In this document: positions 42,181 through 51,341 of the stretch, piece after piece | How the letters are laid out: the number at the start of each line of letters is the position of its first letter | Position numbering within the stretch: position 1 is the stretch's first letter | Assembly (NCBI RefSeq): GCF_024494685.1 | Contig: NZ_JANHDM010000011.1 | Location: 1 to 64,000 of the forward strand | Length of the DNA stretch: 64,000 nt | Direction: 5' to 3' | DNA from: Halorubrum rubrum | GTDB taxonomy: Archaea > Halobacteriota > Halobacteria > Halobacteriales > Haloferacaceae | Program-made: the position numbers and the translations under genes | The notes under the pieces: model-generated | What the model saw: only the letters and a program-made list of their open reading frames with translations | Database searches by the model: none | What the model was told of the DNA's origin: nothing

Positions 42181-43404
42181 TCAGTACTGGTAGTGGATGA
42201 CCTGCTCGTCGGTGCCCTCGACGTCCTGGAGCTTCTCGCGGGCCCGCTCGAAGTCCTCCTGGACGACCTCGGTGCGGTCGTCGCGGATCGCGAACATCCC
42301 CGCCTCGGTCGCGATCGAGGCGATGTCCGCGCCGCTGTATCCCTCCAGATCCGCCGCGATCTCGCTCACGTCGACGTCGTCCGCGACGTTCATCTCCTGG
42401 GAGTGTATCTCGAGGATACGCTCGCGGCCCTCGACGTCGGGCTCGGGAACCTCGATGAGGCGGTCGAACCGGCCGGGACGCAGGATCGCCTCGTCGAGCA
42501 TGTCGAAGCGGTTGGTGGCGGCGATGATGCGGATCTCCCCACGTTCGTCGAAGCCGTCCATCTCCGAGAGCAGCTGCATCATCGTCCGCTGGACCTCGGC
42601 GTCGCCGCTCGTCTTCGAGTCCGTCCGCTTCGAGGCGACCGCGTCGATCTCGTCGATGAAGATGACCGCGGGCTCGCGCTCCGCGGCCAGCTCGAAGAGG
42701 TCGCGGACGAGCCGGGAGCCCTCGCCGATGAACTTTCGGACCAGCTCCGAGCCGGCCATCTTGATGAACGTCGCGTCCGACTCGTTCGCGACCGCCTTCG
42801 CCAGCATCGTCTTCCCGGTTCCCGGCGGGCCGTGAAGCAGCACGCCGCTCGGCGGCTCGACGCCGACGGCCTCGAACTGCTCGGGGTTCTCGAGGGGGTC
42901 CTCGACGGCCTCGCGCACCTCGCGGATCTGCTCGTCGATCCCGCCGATGTCGGCGTACTCCACGTCGGGTGACTCCGTGACCTCCATCGCCTGCGCGCGG
43001 GAATCGGTCTCGTCGTCGAGGGTCTGCTGGATCGCGAACGAGTCGTTGATCGCGACGCGGTCGCCGGGACGGAGGTCGGCGTCCAGTCGGGTCGCCGCCT
43101 GCGTCAGCACCTCCTGGTTGTTGCCGTGCTGTTTGATGACGACGCCCTCGTCGGTGATCTCCTCGACCGAGGCGATGTACAGTGAGGACGTCTTCAACAC
43201 TTCGTTCTCGCGTTTCAGCTCGTCGACGTCGGATTTGAGGTCGCCCCGGCGTCCCTGCGCGTCCTCGAGGCGGTCCTCGAGTTCGTCGTTCACATGGACG
43301 ATCCGCCGGTAGTGTTGCCGGATCGCCTCGAGCCGTTCCGCCTCGCTCATCTCCGGATCGAGTTCGAGACGGGGGCGGTCCGGCAGTGAGGGGCTATGAG
43401 ACAT
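42181..43404 (-). CDS. pan: Proteasome-activating nucleotidase (PAN)
   Basis: This 407-residue AAA+ unfoldase feeds proteins to the 20S proteasome. It has an N-terminal coiled coil (about 20-75), an OB-like domain, and an ATPase with Walker A Gly-Pro-Pro-Gly-Thr-Gly-Lys-Thr at 192-199, Walker B Phe-Ile-Asp-Glu-Ile-Asp, and arginine fingers in Arg-Pro-Gly-Arg-Phe-Asp. The last residues are His-Tyr-Gln-Tyr; the textbook HbYX motif would have Tyr second to last, so the docking tail is not canonical. The ATG at 43404 fits a TATA-like catttac 27 bases upstream. SAMP conjugates and PAN are linked in haloarchaea. Confidence 0.93.
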   Translation of the reverse strand: MSHSPSLPDRPRLELDPEMSEAERLEAIRQHYRRIVHVNDELEDRLEDAQGRRGDLKSDVDELKRENEVLKTSSLYIASVEEITDEGVVIKQHGNNQEVLTQAATRLDADLRPGDRVAINDSFAIQQTLDDETDSRAQAMEVTESPDVEYADIGGIDEQIREVREAVEDPLENPEQFEAVGVEPPSGVLLHGPPGTGKTMLAKAVANESDATFIKMAGSELVRKFIGEGSRLVRDLFELAAEREPAVIFIDEIDAVASKRTDSKTSGDAEVQRTMMQLLSEMDGFDERGEIRIIAATNRFDMLDEAILRPGRFDRLIEVPEPDVEGRERILEIHSQEMNVADDVDVSEIAADLEGYSGADIASIATEAGMFAIRDDRTEVVQEDFERAREKLQDVEGTDEQVIHYQY

Positions 43405-43526
43405 TCGTTGGCCCCGATACGGCACGCGCGTAAATGTGCCTTTGGGTCACGGCGGACCGACGGCGACATCCGGAGGGGGTTCCGCGCTCGGCCCCGGTTA
43501 TCCGTCGTGATACCCGCCCGACGAGT

Positions 43527-43532
43527 TTTATA
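43527..43532 (+). promoter_or_regulatory. TATA box of the uORF-HalX transcript
   Basis: tttata centred 27 bases before the ATG at 43557 places the transcript start at, or next to, the first base of the 26-codon upstream ORF rather than at the regulator's own start. Confidence 0.6.
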
Positions 43533-43556
43533 CCACTCCCGTCCGTGGTGTCGAGC

Positions 43557-43637
43557 ATGAGTGGACGAACCGGATCACGGCGCGGCACGTCGTCGGAGAC
43601 GGAGCGGGACCGCCTCGTCGCGCCCGGTCGACCATGA
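43557..43637 (+). CDS. 26-codon leaderless upstream ORF, ATGA-coupled to the HalX regulator
   Basis: ATG-to-TGA ORF encodes an Arg/Ser/Thr-rich 26-residue peptide ending Arg-Pro. Its TGA overlaps the regulator's ATG (ATGA). The promoter spacing puts the mRNA 5' end at this ATG, so ribosomes must translate it to reach the regulator. The peptide has no hydrophobic segment or recognised motif. A second ORF arranged this way precedes the UspA gene at 60307. Confidence 0.55.
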   Translation: MSGRTGSRRGTSSETERDRLVAPGRP

Positions 43638-44221
43638 CCGACGGCTCGGTTCCTGGTGGTTCGTCACCCGACGGATCGACGCCGACGGTCCTCGCCGTCG
43701 ACGACGAGCCCGACCTGGCCGAGCTGTACCGCGTCTACCTCGACGGCCGCTACGACGTTCGGGTCGCCACGAGCGGCGAGGGGGCCCTCGAGACGATGGA
43801 CGACGACGTCGACGTGGTGCTCCTCGACCGGCGGATGCCGGACCTCTCCGGCCACGAGGTGCTCTCCGAGATCCGGGCGGCGGGGTACGACGCCCGGGTG
43901 GCGATGTTGACCGCGGTCGAGCCCGACGTCGACATCGTCGACATGCCGTTCGACGACTACAAGACCAAGCCCGTCACCCGCGAGGACCTCCTCGCGCTCG
44001 TCGAGGTGCTCTTGGAGCGCGCCGCCTTCGACGAGCGGAGCCAGCGCTTCTTCGCGCTCGCCTCGAAGAAGGCCGCGCTCGAGGCCTCCGGAGCGACGAA
44101 CACCGAGGAGTACGACGACCTCGTCGAGCGGATGGAAGCGGTCCGCGCGGAGGTCGACGAGACCCTCGATCGGCTCTCGGCGGCGGACGCGTTCGCCGAG
44201 ATATCGACGAACTCCTCCTGA
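43634..44221 (+). CDS. HalX-domain response regulator
   Basis: This 195-residue protein has a receiver domain (about 18-125) with phosphoacceptor Asp65 in Leu-Leu-Asp-Arg-Arg-Met-Pro, and Lys in Tyr-Lys-Thr-Lys-Pro. A C-terminal HalX domain (about 130-190) is found almost only in haloarchaea and is of unknown output. Translation probably depends on the upstream 26-codon ORF by ATGA reinitiation. No histidine kinase gene is near. Confidence 0.85.
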   Translation: MTDGSVPGGSSPDGSTPTVLAVDDEPDLAELYRVYLDGRYDVRVATSGEGALETMDDDVDVVLLDRRMPDLSGHEVLSEIRAAGYDARVAMLTAVEPDVDIVDMPFDDYKTKPVTREDLLALVEVLLERAAFDERSQRFFALASKKAALEASGATNTEEYDDLVERMEAVRAEVDETLDRLSAADAFAEISTNSS

Positions 44222-44314
44222 GAGGCCGACCGGCCCGGCCGCGGGGCGAGCGGATCGGTCGCGGATCGACCGGATCGACCGCTGGGCGGTCCCGGATCCC
44301 TCCCGAGACGACTG

Positions 44315-44599
44315 CTACTCGATCGCGAGGTCGTTCCCGCTCCCGTCGGCGCCGCCGTCCTCGCCCCACTCGAGTTCGAACTCGACGCTCAACTCGCCGG
44401 GACCGTCGGCGGGGCCCTCCCGCTCGGCTTTCACCTCGAAGGTGGGCCGCTCGGGCGGCTCCATCGTCACCGACTGTTCGCCGCGAGTCAGCGTGATCGC
44501 GTTGCCGGACTCCAGCGAGTCGGCGACGGTTCGGAGGTACGAGGCGATCTCCTCGCGGCTGCGACGGCTCTCCGATTCGAAGAGGACTTCCTCTGGCAT
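44315..44599 (-). CDS. Amphi-Trp domain protein
   Basis: This 94-residue protein matches the amphi-Trp domain: Pro-Glu-Glu-Val-Leu-Phe-Glu-Ser-Glu-x-x-Arg-Ser-Arg-Glu-Glu-Ile-Ala near the N-terminus and Val-Glu-Phe-Glu-Leu-Glu-Trp near residue 76. The last 15 residues are acidic and Gly-rich. The family is small and poorly characterised. It is flanked by convergent HalX and divergent membrane-protein genes. Confidence 0.78.
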   Translation of the reverse strand: MPEEVLFESESRRSREEIASYLRTVADSLESGNAITLTRGEQSVTMEPPERPTFEVKAEREGPADGPGELSVEFELEWGEDGGADGSGNDLAIE

Positions 44600-44683
44600 A
44601 CCGTCCCGTTGGCGGCCTCGCCGGATAAACGTATGTGCCGGTCGCCGATCAAGGTTTAGTAGTGCGTCTGATAAATCCGAGAC

Positions 44684-45748
44684 GTGTCCGAAACCGTCGA
44701 CGCACCGGGTTCCCTCCGTCGAAACCTCCGCACACTCCCGACCCTGCTCGCGATCCCGATGGCCGTCCTCCTGTCCGCCACCCTCGTCTCCGGGACGACG
44801 ACGGCCGCCGACGGACCGCCGTCGGCTCCCGTCGGGACGATAGCGCTCGCCTTCGCGGTGGTCGCGATCCCGATCGTGGCGTCGATCGCGGCCGTCGGGG
44901 CGTGGCGCAACGATCGACGGCTCCAGTGGGCGGCGACCGGCGGACTCCTGCTTCTCGGGATCGCTCCGTTCGGCGTGGTCTCCGAGGTGGTTCTGCTCGG
45001 CGTTCTCGTGCTGCTCGGACTGTTGAACACCGTTCCGGACCGCCGCTGGTACGACGTCTGGCTGGCGTTGGCGTTGCTCGTCTCGCTGTGGGGCACCGGC
45101 TCGCTTCTCGTCACGTACACGCCCGGTCACGGCGGCGTCATGGTCGTCGTCGGTGCGACGATCGTCTTCGGAGCGACGGTTTCGGTCCTCGCCGCCGGCA
45201 CCGGGACGCTCGGCGAGGCTCGTCCGCCGCCCGCGACGCGGGACCACGCGGGACGGACGCCCCTGTCGTGGCTCGTTTCGGGGGTCGCGTCCGGTCCCGG
45301 ATGGCGGATCGCCTGGATCGCGGTCGCCCTCCTCTCGCTTACCGTCACCGTCTTCCACTTTCTCGGGCTGGCGTGGGGGACGTACACGCGCTACTGGTTC
45401 TGGGACGCGATCACCCACTCGCTGTCCGGGTTCGGGGTCGCGGGCATCGTCTACCTGTCGCGGCCGGCGGCGTTCGCGACCCCGAGACGGCTGTTCCTGC
45501 TTCTGCCCGCGCTCGTGTTCACGATCGGTGCCGTCTTCGAGGTGTACGAGTACGCCTTCCGCGAGTTCTACGTCCGGTGGAGCTTCGAACGATACCTCAC
45601 GGACACCCTCGCCGATCTGGGATACGACACGCTCGGCGCGCTGGCGTTCGCCTCCTTCCCGTACGCCCGTCTCGTCGGGATCGGGCCTCGACTGCTCGAG
45701 ACGCCGACGGACGGTGATTCGACCGGGGAGTCGGACGAGGACGATTAG
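44684..45748 (+). CDS. DUF2238-like integral membrane protein
   Basis: This 354-residue protein has about nine hydrophobic segments and a leaderless GTG start; a TATA (tttagtag, 44655-44662) lies 26 bases upstream. The C-terminal third contains Trp-Asp-Ala-Ile-Thr-His-Ser-Leu-Ser-Gly-Phe-Gly and a Glu-Val-Tyr-Glu-Tyr-Ala segment, which resembles the DUF2238 (YjdF) membrane family with its conserved His, Asp and Glu. Function unknown. Its stop overlaps the convergent aminopeptidase stop by 4 bases. Confidence 0.68.
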   Translation: MSETVDAPGSLRRNLRTLPTLLAIPMAVLLSATLVSGTTTAADGPPSAPVGTIALAFAVVAIPIVASIAAVGAWRNDRRLQWAATGGLLLLGIAPFGVVSEVVLLGVLVLLGLLNTVPDRRWYDVWLALALLVSLWGTGSLLVTYTPGHGGVMVVVGATIVFGATVSVLAAGTGTLGEARPPPATRDHAGRTPLSWLVSGVASGPGWRIAWIAVALLSLTVTVFHFLGLAWGTYTRYWFWDAITHSLSGFGVAGIVYLSRPAAFATPRRLFLLLPALVFTIGAVFEVYEYAFREFYVRWSFERYLTDTLADLGYDTLGALAFASFPYARLVGIGPRLLETPTDGDSTGESDEDD

Positions 45749-46824
45749 AACTCGTCCTCGAAGACGAACGTGCCGTCGCGCTGGACGACCTCGCCGTCGA
45801 CCTCGATGACGGAGTCCTCGCTCATGTCGACGATCATGTCGACGTGTTCGGCCGACTCGTTGACGGCGTTCCCCTCGCCGACGGTGTCGGGGTACGCCGA
45901 CCCGACCGCCATGTGGACGGTGTCGCCCATCTTCTCGTCGAACAGCATGTTGTAGGTGAACCGGTCGATCTGGCGGTTCATCCCGATCCCCAGTTCGCCG
46001 AGGCGGCGCGACCCCTCGTCGGTGTCGAGAATGCCGGCGAGTAAGTCCTCGTTTCGCTCGGCGGCGTGCGAGACGACCTCGCCGTCCTCGAATCGCAGCC
46101 GGACCCCCTCGATCTCACGACCGTAGCGGTACAGCGGGAGGTCGAAGTACACCTCGCCGTCGACGCCGTCGCGGACGGGCGCGGTGAACACCTCGCCGCC
46201 GGGGAGGTTCTTCTCGCCGTGATCGTTGAGCGCGGCGTTTCCGGAGACGTCGAGCGTCAGGTCCGTCTCCTCGCCCGAGCGTATCCGGACCTCGTCGGCG
46301 TCGGTCAGGATCGCCGCCATCTCCGCCTGGAACTCGCGTTGGGCCTCCCAGTCGAGCGAGACGGCGTCCCACACGAAGTCCTCGTACGCCTCGGTGCTCA
46401 TCCCCGCGAGCTGGGCGTGTCCGGAGGTGGGGAACTGCGTGAGACACCACGTCTTCGAGAGCCGCGTCCGCTTGACCTCCTCCATGGCGCGATTGTACGC
46501 GGCGTTCGTCTCGGGGTCCACGTCCGCGTCCTCCGTGACGTTGCGGCCGCCGCGGGCGATCACGAACACGTCCGTCTCCTCGTAGAGGGCGCGCCGGTGG
46601 CCGGGTTCCTCGAAGCCGTCCGCGGCGCGTTTGAACGCGCGGTCCGCCCGCTTCGAGTAGTTGAGGTACACCGGGTTCGCCCCCCGGTCGCCGCAGATCT
46701 CGTGGAGCGCGACCGCGAGGTCCTCGGCCTCCTTCGGCAGTTGGATGACGACGTCGTCCCCGGCCTCGATGCCGGTCGAGTGGTTCGCGATCGTCTCCGC
46801 GTGCTCGCGTACGCGTGGGTCCAT
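45745..46824 (-). CDS. M29-family aminopeptidase
   Basis: This 359-residue M29 (thermophilic aminopeptidase T-like) metallopeptidase removes N-terminal residues from peptides. It has Glu in Gly-Glu-Gly-Asn-Ala-Val-Asn, His in Ser-Ala-Glu-His-Val-Asp, and Asp in Val-Asp-Met as metal-ligand candidates near the C-terminus. The ATG at 46824 was chosen because a TATA-like ggatttaat (minus) lies 26 bases upstream. Its stop overlaps the convergent gene by 4 bases. Confidence 0.82.
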   Translation of the reverse strand: MDPRVREHAETIANHSTGIEAGDDVVIQLPKEAEDLAVALHEICGDRGANPVYLNYSKRADRAFKRAADGFEEPGHRRALYEETDVFVIARGGRNVTEDADVDPETNAAYNRAMEEVKRTRLSKTWCLTQFPTSGHAQLAGMSTEAYEDFVWDAVSLDWEAQREFQAEMAAILTDADEVRIRSGEETDLTLDVSGNAALNDHGEKNLPGGEVFTAPVRDGVDGEVYFDLPLYRYGREIEGVRLRFEDGEVVSHAAERNEDLLAGILDTDEGSRRLGELGIGMNRQIDRFTYNMLFDEKMGDTVHMAVGSAYPDTVGEGNAVNESAEHVDMIVDMSEDSVIEVDGEVVQRDGTFVFEDEF

Positions 46825-46912
46825 GACGATCCGCTTCTCACCCAGGGGGATTAAATCCGCTCTCTCCCGTCGCGACGCGACGGGTTTTGACCCTGCGGCC
46901 CGTAGGGGGCCC

Positions 46913-47875
46913 ATGGTCCGGCTCGCCTTCCGGTTCGCGACGGCGACGGTCGGCGTCGTTCTCCTCGCGGGGTACCTCGCGGCGGCGCTCGTCGTCCTCC
47001 GGACGCTCCGCGCGCTCTGGGCGCTTCGGCCGGGAACCGTCGAACTGGTCGTCCTGCTCGTCGCCGCCGCGCTCGGGTCCGCGTACCTGAGCTACCGGTT
47101 CGGGACGGCGCGACTGCTCGACGCCGTCGACGCCGACCCGATCCCCCGTTCGCGCGCTCCGGAGCTCCACCGCCGGATCGACGCGCTCGTCTCCCGGATG
47201 GACGTCGACCGGCCGACGCTGTACGTCGCGGACGCCCGCGCGCCGAACGCGTTCGCGGTCGGCGGGGCCGGCGGCGGCGCGCTCGTGATCGACCGGTCGC
47301 TCTTCCGGCTGTTGTCGCCGCCCGAACTCGAGGGGATCCTCGCACACGAGCTCGCGCACCTCGAGACGCGGGACGGGCTCGCGGCCGCGATGATCGACGG
47401 CCTCGCGCGGACCGCCGTCGGCCTCGTCGCGCTCGCGACGCTTCCCGCCCTGCTGGCGCTGTCGGGGCTCGCGGGCGGGTCGGCGTGGATCCGCGGGCGA
47501 CCCGGCGACCGCTCGGGGGTCTTCGCGCGGCTCCATCGCCTCCTCGCCGGGGGGCTCGTCGCCGGGTTCGTCCTCGCGACGCTGCTCGCGCGCACCCGCT
47601 CACGCAGGCGGGAGTTCGCGGCCGACGACCGGGCGGCGGAGGTGACCGGCGATCCGCTCGCGCTGGCTCGGGCGCTGCGTCGGATCGAGCGCGCGACCGA
47701 TCCCACCTGGCCGTTCGCGCCGCTTTCGACCCACCGCGACACCGGCGACCCGATCGAGCGCTGGCTCTCGACGCACCCGCCGACCGCCGACCGGATCCGG
47801 CGGCTTCGGGAACGCGCCGGAGCGGAGTCCGACCGGCGCGGCCGCGAGGGGTGGACCGGCGTGCCGGTTCGGTGA
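46913..47875 (+). CDS. M48-family metalloprotease (HtpX-like)
   Basis: This 320-residue membrane protease has two N-terminal hydrophobic segments (about 5-32 and 41-62), the zinc motif His-Glu-Leu-Ala-His at 145-149, a further hydrophobic pair (about 155-210) and the third ligand Glu in Glu-Phe-Ala-Ala-Asp. HtpX-type enzymes degrade misfolded membrane proteins. The C-terminal Ser-Thr-His-Pro-Pro-Thr-Ala-Asp-Arg-Ile motif is typical of M48. Start at the first ATG after the gap; longer readings are artefacts. Confidence 0.88.
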   Translation: MVRLAFRFATATVGVVLLAGYLAAALVVLRTLRALWALRPGTVELVVLLVAAALGSAYLSYRFGTARLLDAVDADPIPRSRAPELHRRIDALVSRMDVDRPTLYVADARAPNAFAVGGAGGGALVIDRSLFRLLSPPELEGILAHELAHLETRDGLAAAMIDGLARTAVGLVALATLPALLALSGLAGGSAWIRGRPGDRSGVFARLHRLLAGGLVAGFVLATLLARTRSRRREFAADDRAAEVTGDPLALARALRRIERATDPTWPFAPLSTHRDTGDPIERWLSTHPPTADRIRRLRERAGAESDRRGREGWTGVPVR

Positions 47876-47992
47876 GCGGGCGGCGGTCGGGGACGTGGTC
47901 GGCGGCGACCGGGGGTGCCGTGACCGCTGTCGCTCCGAACGCGGCTCCCGTGACCGCCCCGTTTTTATTCGTGGGGCGGGGACGGTAGGGGG

Positions 47993-49381
47993 ATGACGAC
48001 GGAGCCCGACCTGGACCCGAACGACTTCGGCTTCGCCGAGCCGGCGACCGACCAGTCGTTCGAGAACGCCCTCGCGAAGGCCCGCGACGGGATCCGGCTC
48101 TCCGTCGACGACGCGACCGAGCTGCTCGCGACCGGCACGGACCGCGAGGGGATCGACCCGGTCCGCAAGGAGGCGGTGCTGGAGGCCGCCGACCGCCGCC
48201 GCGCCGAGGAGGTCGGCGACGAGGTCACCTTCGTCGCCAACCTCAACAACAACGTCACCACCGCCTGTAACACCGGCTGTCTGTTCTGTAACTTCAAGGA
48301 CTCCGCACACGCCTTCGAGGCCGACAGCGACGTCGACCACGCGGGGTTCACGAAGCTGCCGGCGGAGTCGCGAGCGGTGGTCGAGGACGCCCTCTCGATG
48401 GGGATCTACGAGGTGTGTTCGGTCTCGGGGCTCCATCCCGCGTTCGCGCTGAACGACGAGCACCACGAGATCCTCGCCGCTCACGACGACCCCGCGAGCG
48501 CGGTGAACTACAAGCCGCCCGAGGCGTACGCGACCGATCCGGGAACCTACCTCGAGCAGATGGCCGCGATGTCGGTCGGCGGCGTCCACCTCCACTCGAT
48601 GACGCCCGAGGAGGCCTATCACGCGAGGCGGGGGACCGACTGGAGCTACGAGTCCGTCTACCGCGAACTGGCCGACGCGGGACTCGACTCCGCGCCCGGC
48701 ACGGCCGCCGAGATCCTCGTCGACGAGGTGCGCGACGTGATCTGTCCGGGGAAGATCCGCACCGACGACTGGGTCGACGCGATGGCGGGTGCGGTGGCCG
48801 CGGGGCTCGACGTGACCTCGACGATGATGTACGGCCACGTCGAGACCGTCGAGCACCGCGCGAAACACCTGTCGGTGATCCGCGACCTCCAGGACCGGAC
48901 CGGCGGGATCACGGAGTTCGTGCCGCTGTCGTTCATCCATCGGAACACCCCGCTGTACCGGCAGGGCGTCGTCGACTCCGGCCCCTCCCGTGACGAGGAC
49001 GAGCTCGTCGTCGCCGTCGCCCGGCTCTTCCTCGACAACGTCGAGCACGTCCAGGCGTCGTGGGTGAAATCCGGCGACGCACACGGGCTCAAACTCCTCA
49101 ACTGCGGCGCGGACGACTTCATGGGGACGATCCTCTCTGAGGAGATCACGAAGCGCGCGGGCGGCGAGTACGGCGAGTACCGCTCGTTCGACGACTACGT
49201 CGAGATGATCACGGCGATCGGCCGGACCCCCGTCGAGCGGTCGACCGACTACCGCACGCGCCGGCGGATCGACCCCGACGACGCCCCGCACGGGCCGCGG
49301 CTCGGCCCCCGCGCCGACGGCACCCCGATGCTCCCGAGCCGGACGGGGGGCGACGGCGACCCCGCGAGCGCGGACGACTGA
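47993..49381 (+). CDS. cofH: 7,8-didemethyl-8-hydroxy-5-deazariboflavin (Fo) synthase subunit CofH
   Basis: This 462-residue radical SAM enzyme, with CofG, builds the deazaflavin Fo of coenzyme F420. The cluster motif Cys92-x3-Cys96-x2-Cys99 is intact, and the TIM-barrel includes Gly-Val-His-Leu-His-Ser-Met near 200. A TATA (tttttatt, about 47961-47968) lies 27 bases before the ATG, so the mRNA is leaderless. CofG is not adjacent here. The last 40 residues are an acidic low-complexity tail. Confidence 0.9.
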   Translation: MTTEPDLDPNDFGFAEPATDQSFENALAKARDGIRLSVDDATELLATGTDREGIDPVRKEAVLEAADRRRAEEVGDEVTFVANLNNNVTTACNTGCLFCNFKDSAHAFEADSDVDHAGFTKLPAESRAVVEDALSMGIYEVCSVSGLHPAFALNDEHHEILAAHDDPASAVNYKPPEAYATDPGTYLEQMAAMSVGGVHLHSMTPEEAYHARRGTDWSYESVYRELADAGLDSAPGTAAEILVDEVRDVICPGKIRTDDWVDAMAGAVAAGLDVTSTMMYGHVETVEHRAKHLSVIRDLQDRTGGITEFVPLSFIHRNTPLYRQGVVDSGPSRDEDELVVAVARLFLDNVEHVQASWVKSGDAHGLKLLNCGADDFMGTILSEEITKRAGGEYGEYRSFDDYVEMITAIGRTPVERSTDYRTRRRIDPDDAPHGPRLGPRADGTPMLPSRTGGDGDPASADD

Positions 49382-49480
49382 GCAGGCCCCGGATCGGAAT
49401 CGCTCCCCGCCGGCGAGCGTCGGCGTCGCGGCGGGACGCGTTCCGAAAACCATTACACCACGACCCCCGGAGGAACGTCC

Positions 49481-50269
49481 ATGAAAGTCCTCGTGACCGT
49501 GAAGGAGGTCGGAGTGGCCGACGACGACTTCGAGATCGAGGGGACCGACATCGCGGCGTCGGACCTCGAGTACGATCTCAACGAGTGGGACGACTACGCC
49601 GTCGAGGCGGGCGTCCAGCTCGCGGAGGCCGGGATCGCGGACGAAGTCGTCGCCGTCACGATCGGGCCCGAGCGCGCCGAGGAGACGATTCGGATGGCCC
49701 TCGCGAAGGGTGCCGACCGCGCGGTCCGGGTGTGGGACGACGCCTTCGAGGGATCGTTCGCCGACGTCGCCTCGAAGGTGGACGTCTTCGAGGCGATCGT
49801 CGACGAGGAGGAACCGGACCTCGTCCTGAGCGGCGTCCAGGCGGCCGACACCGCCTTCGGCGCGACCGGCGTCGCGCTCGCCGAGCGGATCGGCTTCGAC
49901 CACGCCGCCGTCGTCAACGACCTCGACCTCGACGCCGAGGCGGGGGTCGCGAACGTCCACCGCGAGCTGGAGGGCGGGATCGAGGAGCTGACGGAGGTCG
50001 ACCTGCCCGCCGTGTTGACCGTCCAGACCGGGCTCAACGAGCCGCGGTACGCCAGCCTTCGGGGGATCCGACAGGCGCAGCGCAAGGAGATCGCCGCGAC
50101 GGACCTCGCCGACCTCGGGCTCTCCCCCGCCGACGTCGAGAGCGCGCTGACGCTGACGGAGATGTACGAGCCCGAGAGCGAGTCCGACGCGGAGCTCATC
50201 GAGGGCGACGCCGGCGAGGCCGCGGGTCGCCTTGCCGAGGTCCTGCGCGAGAAGGGGGTGGACGCGTGA
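49481..50269 (+). CDS. etfB: Electron transfer flavoprotein beta subunit
   Basis: This 262-residue ETF beta (FixA-like) carries AMP and shares the FAD site. It has Val-Lys-Glu-Val near the start, Leu-Ser-Gly-Val-Gln-Ala-Ala-Asp-Thr-Ala near 110 and a C-terminal helix. The ribosome binding site GGAGG lies 9 bases before the ATG, one of the few clear ones in this window. It is translationally coupled to etfA by TGATG. It passes electrons from dehydrogenases to the respiratory chain. Confidence 0.9.
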   Translation: MKVLVTVKEVGVADDDFEIEGTDIAASDLEYDLNEWDDYAVEAGVQLAEAGIADEVVAVTIGPERAEETIRMALAKGADRAVRVWDDAFEGSFADVASKVDVFEAIVDEEEPDLVLSGVQAADTAFGATGVALAERIGFDHAAVVNDLDLDAEAGVANVHRELEGGIEELTEVDLPAVLTVQTGLNEPRYASLRGIRQAQRKEIAATDLADLGLSPADVESALTLTEMYEPESESDAELIEGDAGEAAGRLAEVLREKGVDA

Positions 50270-51219
50270 TGAGCGACGTGCTCGTCGTCTCCGAACACCG
50301 CCGCGGGGAGCTTCGCGACGTCTCGCTCGAGCTGCTCACCGCCGGCCGGGAGCTGGCGGACGCCCTCGGCGGGGACCTCCACGTCGCCGTCGTCGCCGGC
50401 GACGTCGAGCGGTTCGCCGACGATCTGAACCGGCCGGGCGTCGACCGGATCCACGCCGTCGCGAACGGCGAGGAGTTCGACCACACCGTCTACGCGGCCG
50501 CCGTCGACGCGCTCGTGGAGACGATCGACCCGACCGCCGTGCTCGCGCCCAACTCCGTCAACGGCCTCGACTACGCACCCGCGGTCGCGGAGCGGCTGGA
50601 CCTCCCGCTCGTCACCGACGTGCTCGGCTTCGAGTACGACGACGACGGCCTGACGGTGACCCGCGAGATGTACGGCTCGAAGGTGGAGACGAGCGTCGCC
50701 GTCGAGGGCGACCGCTTCTGTCTCACGATGCGGGGCGGCGAGTTCGCCCCCGCCGAGGGCGTCGGCGACGCCGAGGTGGAGTCCGTCGACGTCGAGACAC
50801 CCGAGTCGGGCGCGCGCGTCAAGGGCTTCGAGGAGGTCGGCGGCGGCGACGTCGACATCGCGGACGCGGACGTGCTCGTCTCCGTCGGGCGCGGGATCGG
50901 CGAGGAGGAGAACCTCGAGCTCGTCGAGGACCTCGCCGACGCGCTCGGCGCGACCCTCTCCTCCTCGCGACCGATCGTCGACAACGGGTGGCTCCCGAAG
51001 AACCGACAGGTCGGCCAGAGCGGGAAGGTCGTCACCCCCGACGTGTACATCGCGGTCGGCATCTCCGGGGCGGTCCAGCACGTCGCCGGGATGAAGGGCT
51101 CCGACACCATCGTCGCGATCAACACCGACCCGAACGCGCCCATCTTCGACATCGCCGACTACGGGATCGTCGGGGACCTCTTCGACGTCGTCCCCGAGCT
51201 CGTCGCCGAGTTCGAGTGA
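50269..51219 (+). CDS. etfA: Electron transfer flavoprotein alpha subunit
   Basis: This 316-residue ETF alpha has the C-terminal FAD motif: Ser-Val-Gly-Arg-Gly-Ile-Gly near 205, Ser-Ser-Ser-Arg-Pro-Ile-Val-Asp-Asn-Gly-Trp, Gln-Val-Gly-Gln-Ser-Gly and Asn-Thr-Asp-Pro-Asn-Ala-Pro-Ile-Phe. It forms the heterodimer with EtfB. The ATG at 50269 overlaps the etfB stop by one base; a GTG one codon upstream is an alternative start. No ETF-QO or acyl-CoA dehydrogenase is adjacent. Confidence 0.92.
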   Translation: MSDVLVVSEHRRGELRDVSLELLTAGRELADALGGDLHVAVVAGDVERFADDLNRPGVDRIHAVANGEEFDHTVYAAAVDALVETIDPTAVLAPNSVNGLDYAPAVAERLDLPLVTDVLGFEYDDDGLTVTREMYGSKVETSVAVEGDRFCLTMRGGEFAPAEGVGDAEVESVDVETPESGARVKGFEEVGGGDVDIADADVLVSVGRGIGEEENLELVEDLADALGATLSSSRPIVDNGWLPKNRQVGQSGKVVTPDVYIAVGISGAVQHVAGMKGSDTIVAINTDPNAPIFDIADYGIVGDLFDVVPELVAEFE

Positions 51220-51341
51220 GGCCGGCGCGGACGGACCCGACGAACCGTATCGGCGGCCCGTGTCGGCGGCCCGCGGCGAAGCGCGTCTCGTTCTTTCCTC
51301 TCGACGAAAGCCCTATACTCCCCGTCGCAGATCCCTTGGGT

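Noticed and set aside
43434-43637. A 67-codon version of the upstream ORF before the HalX gene
   Set aside because: Bases before 43557 lie upstream of the likely transcription start, so only the last 26 codons can be translated from this promoter.
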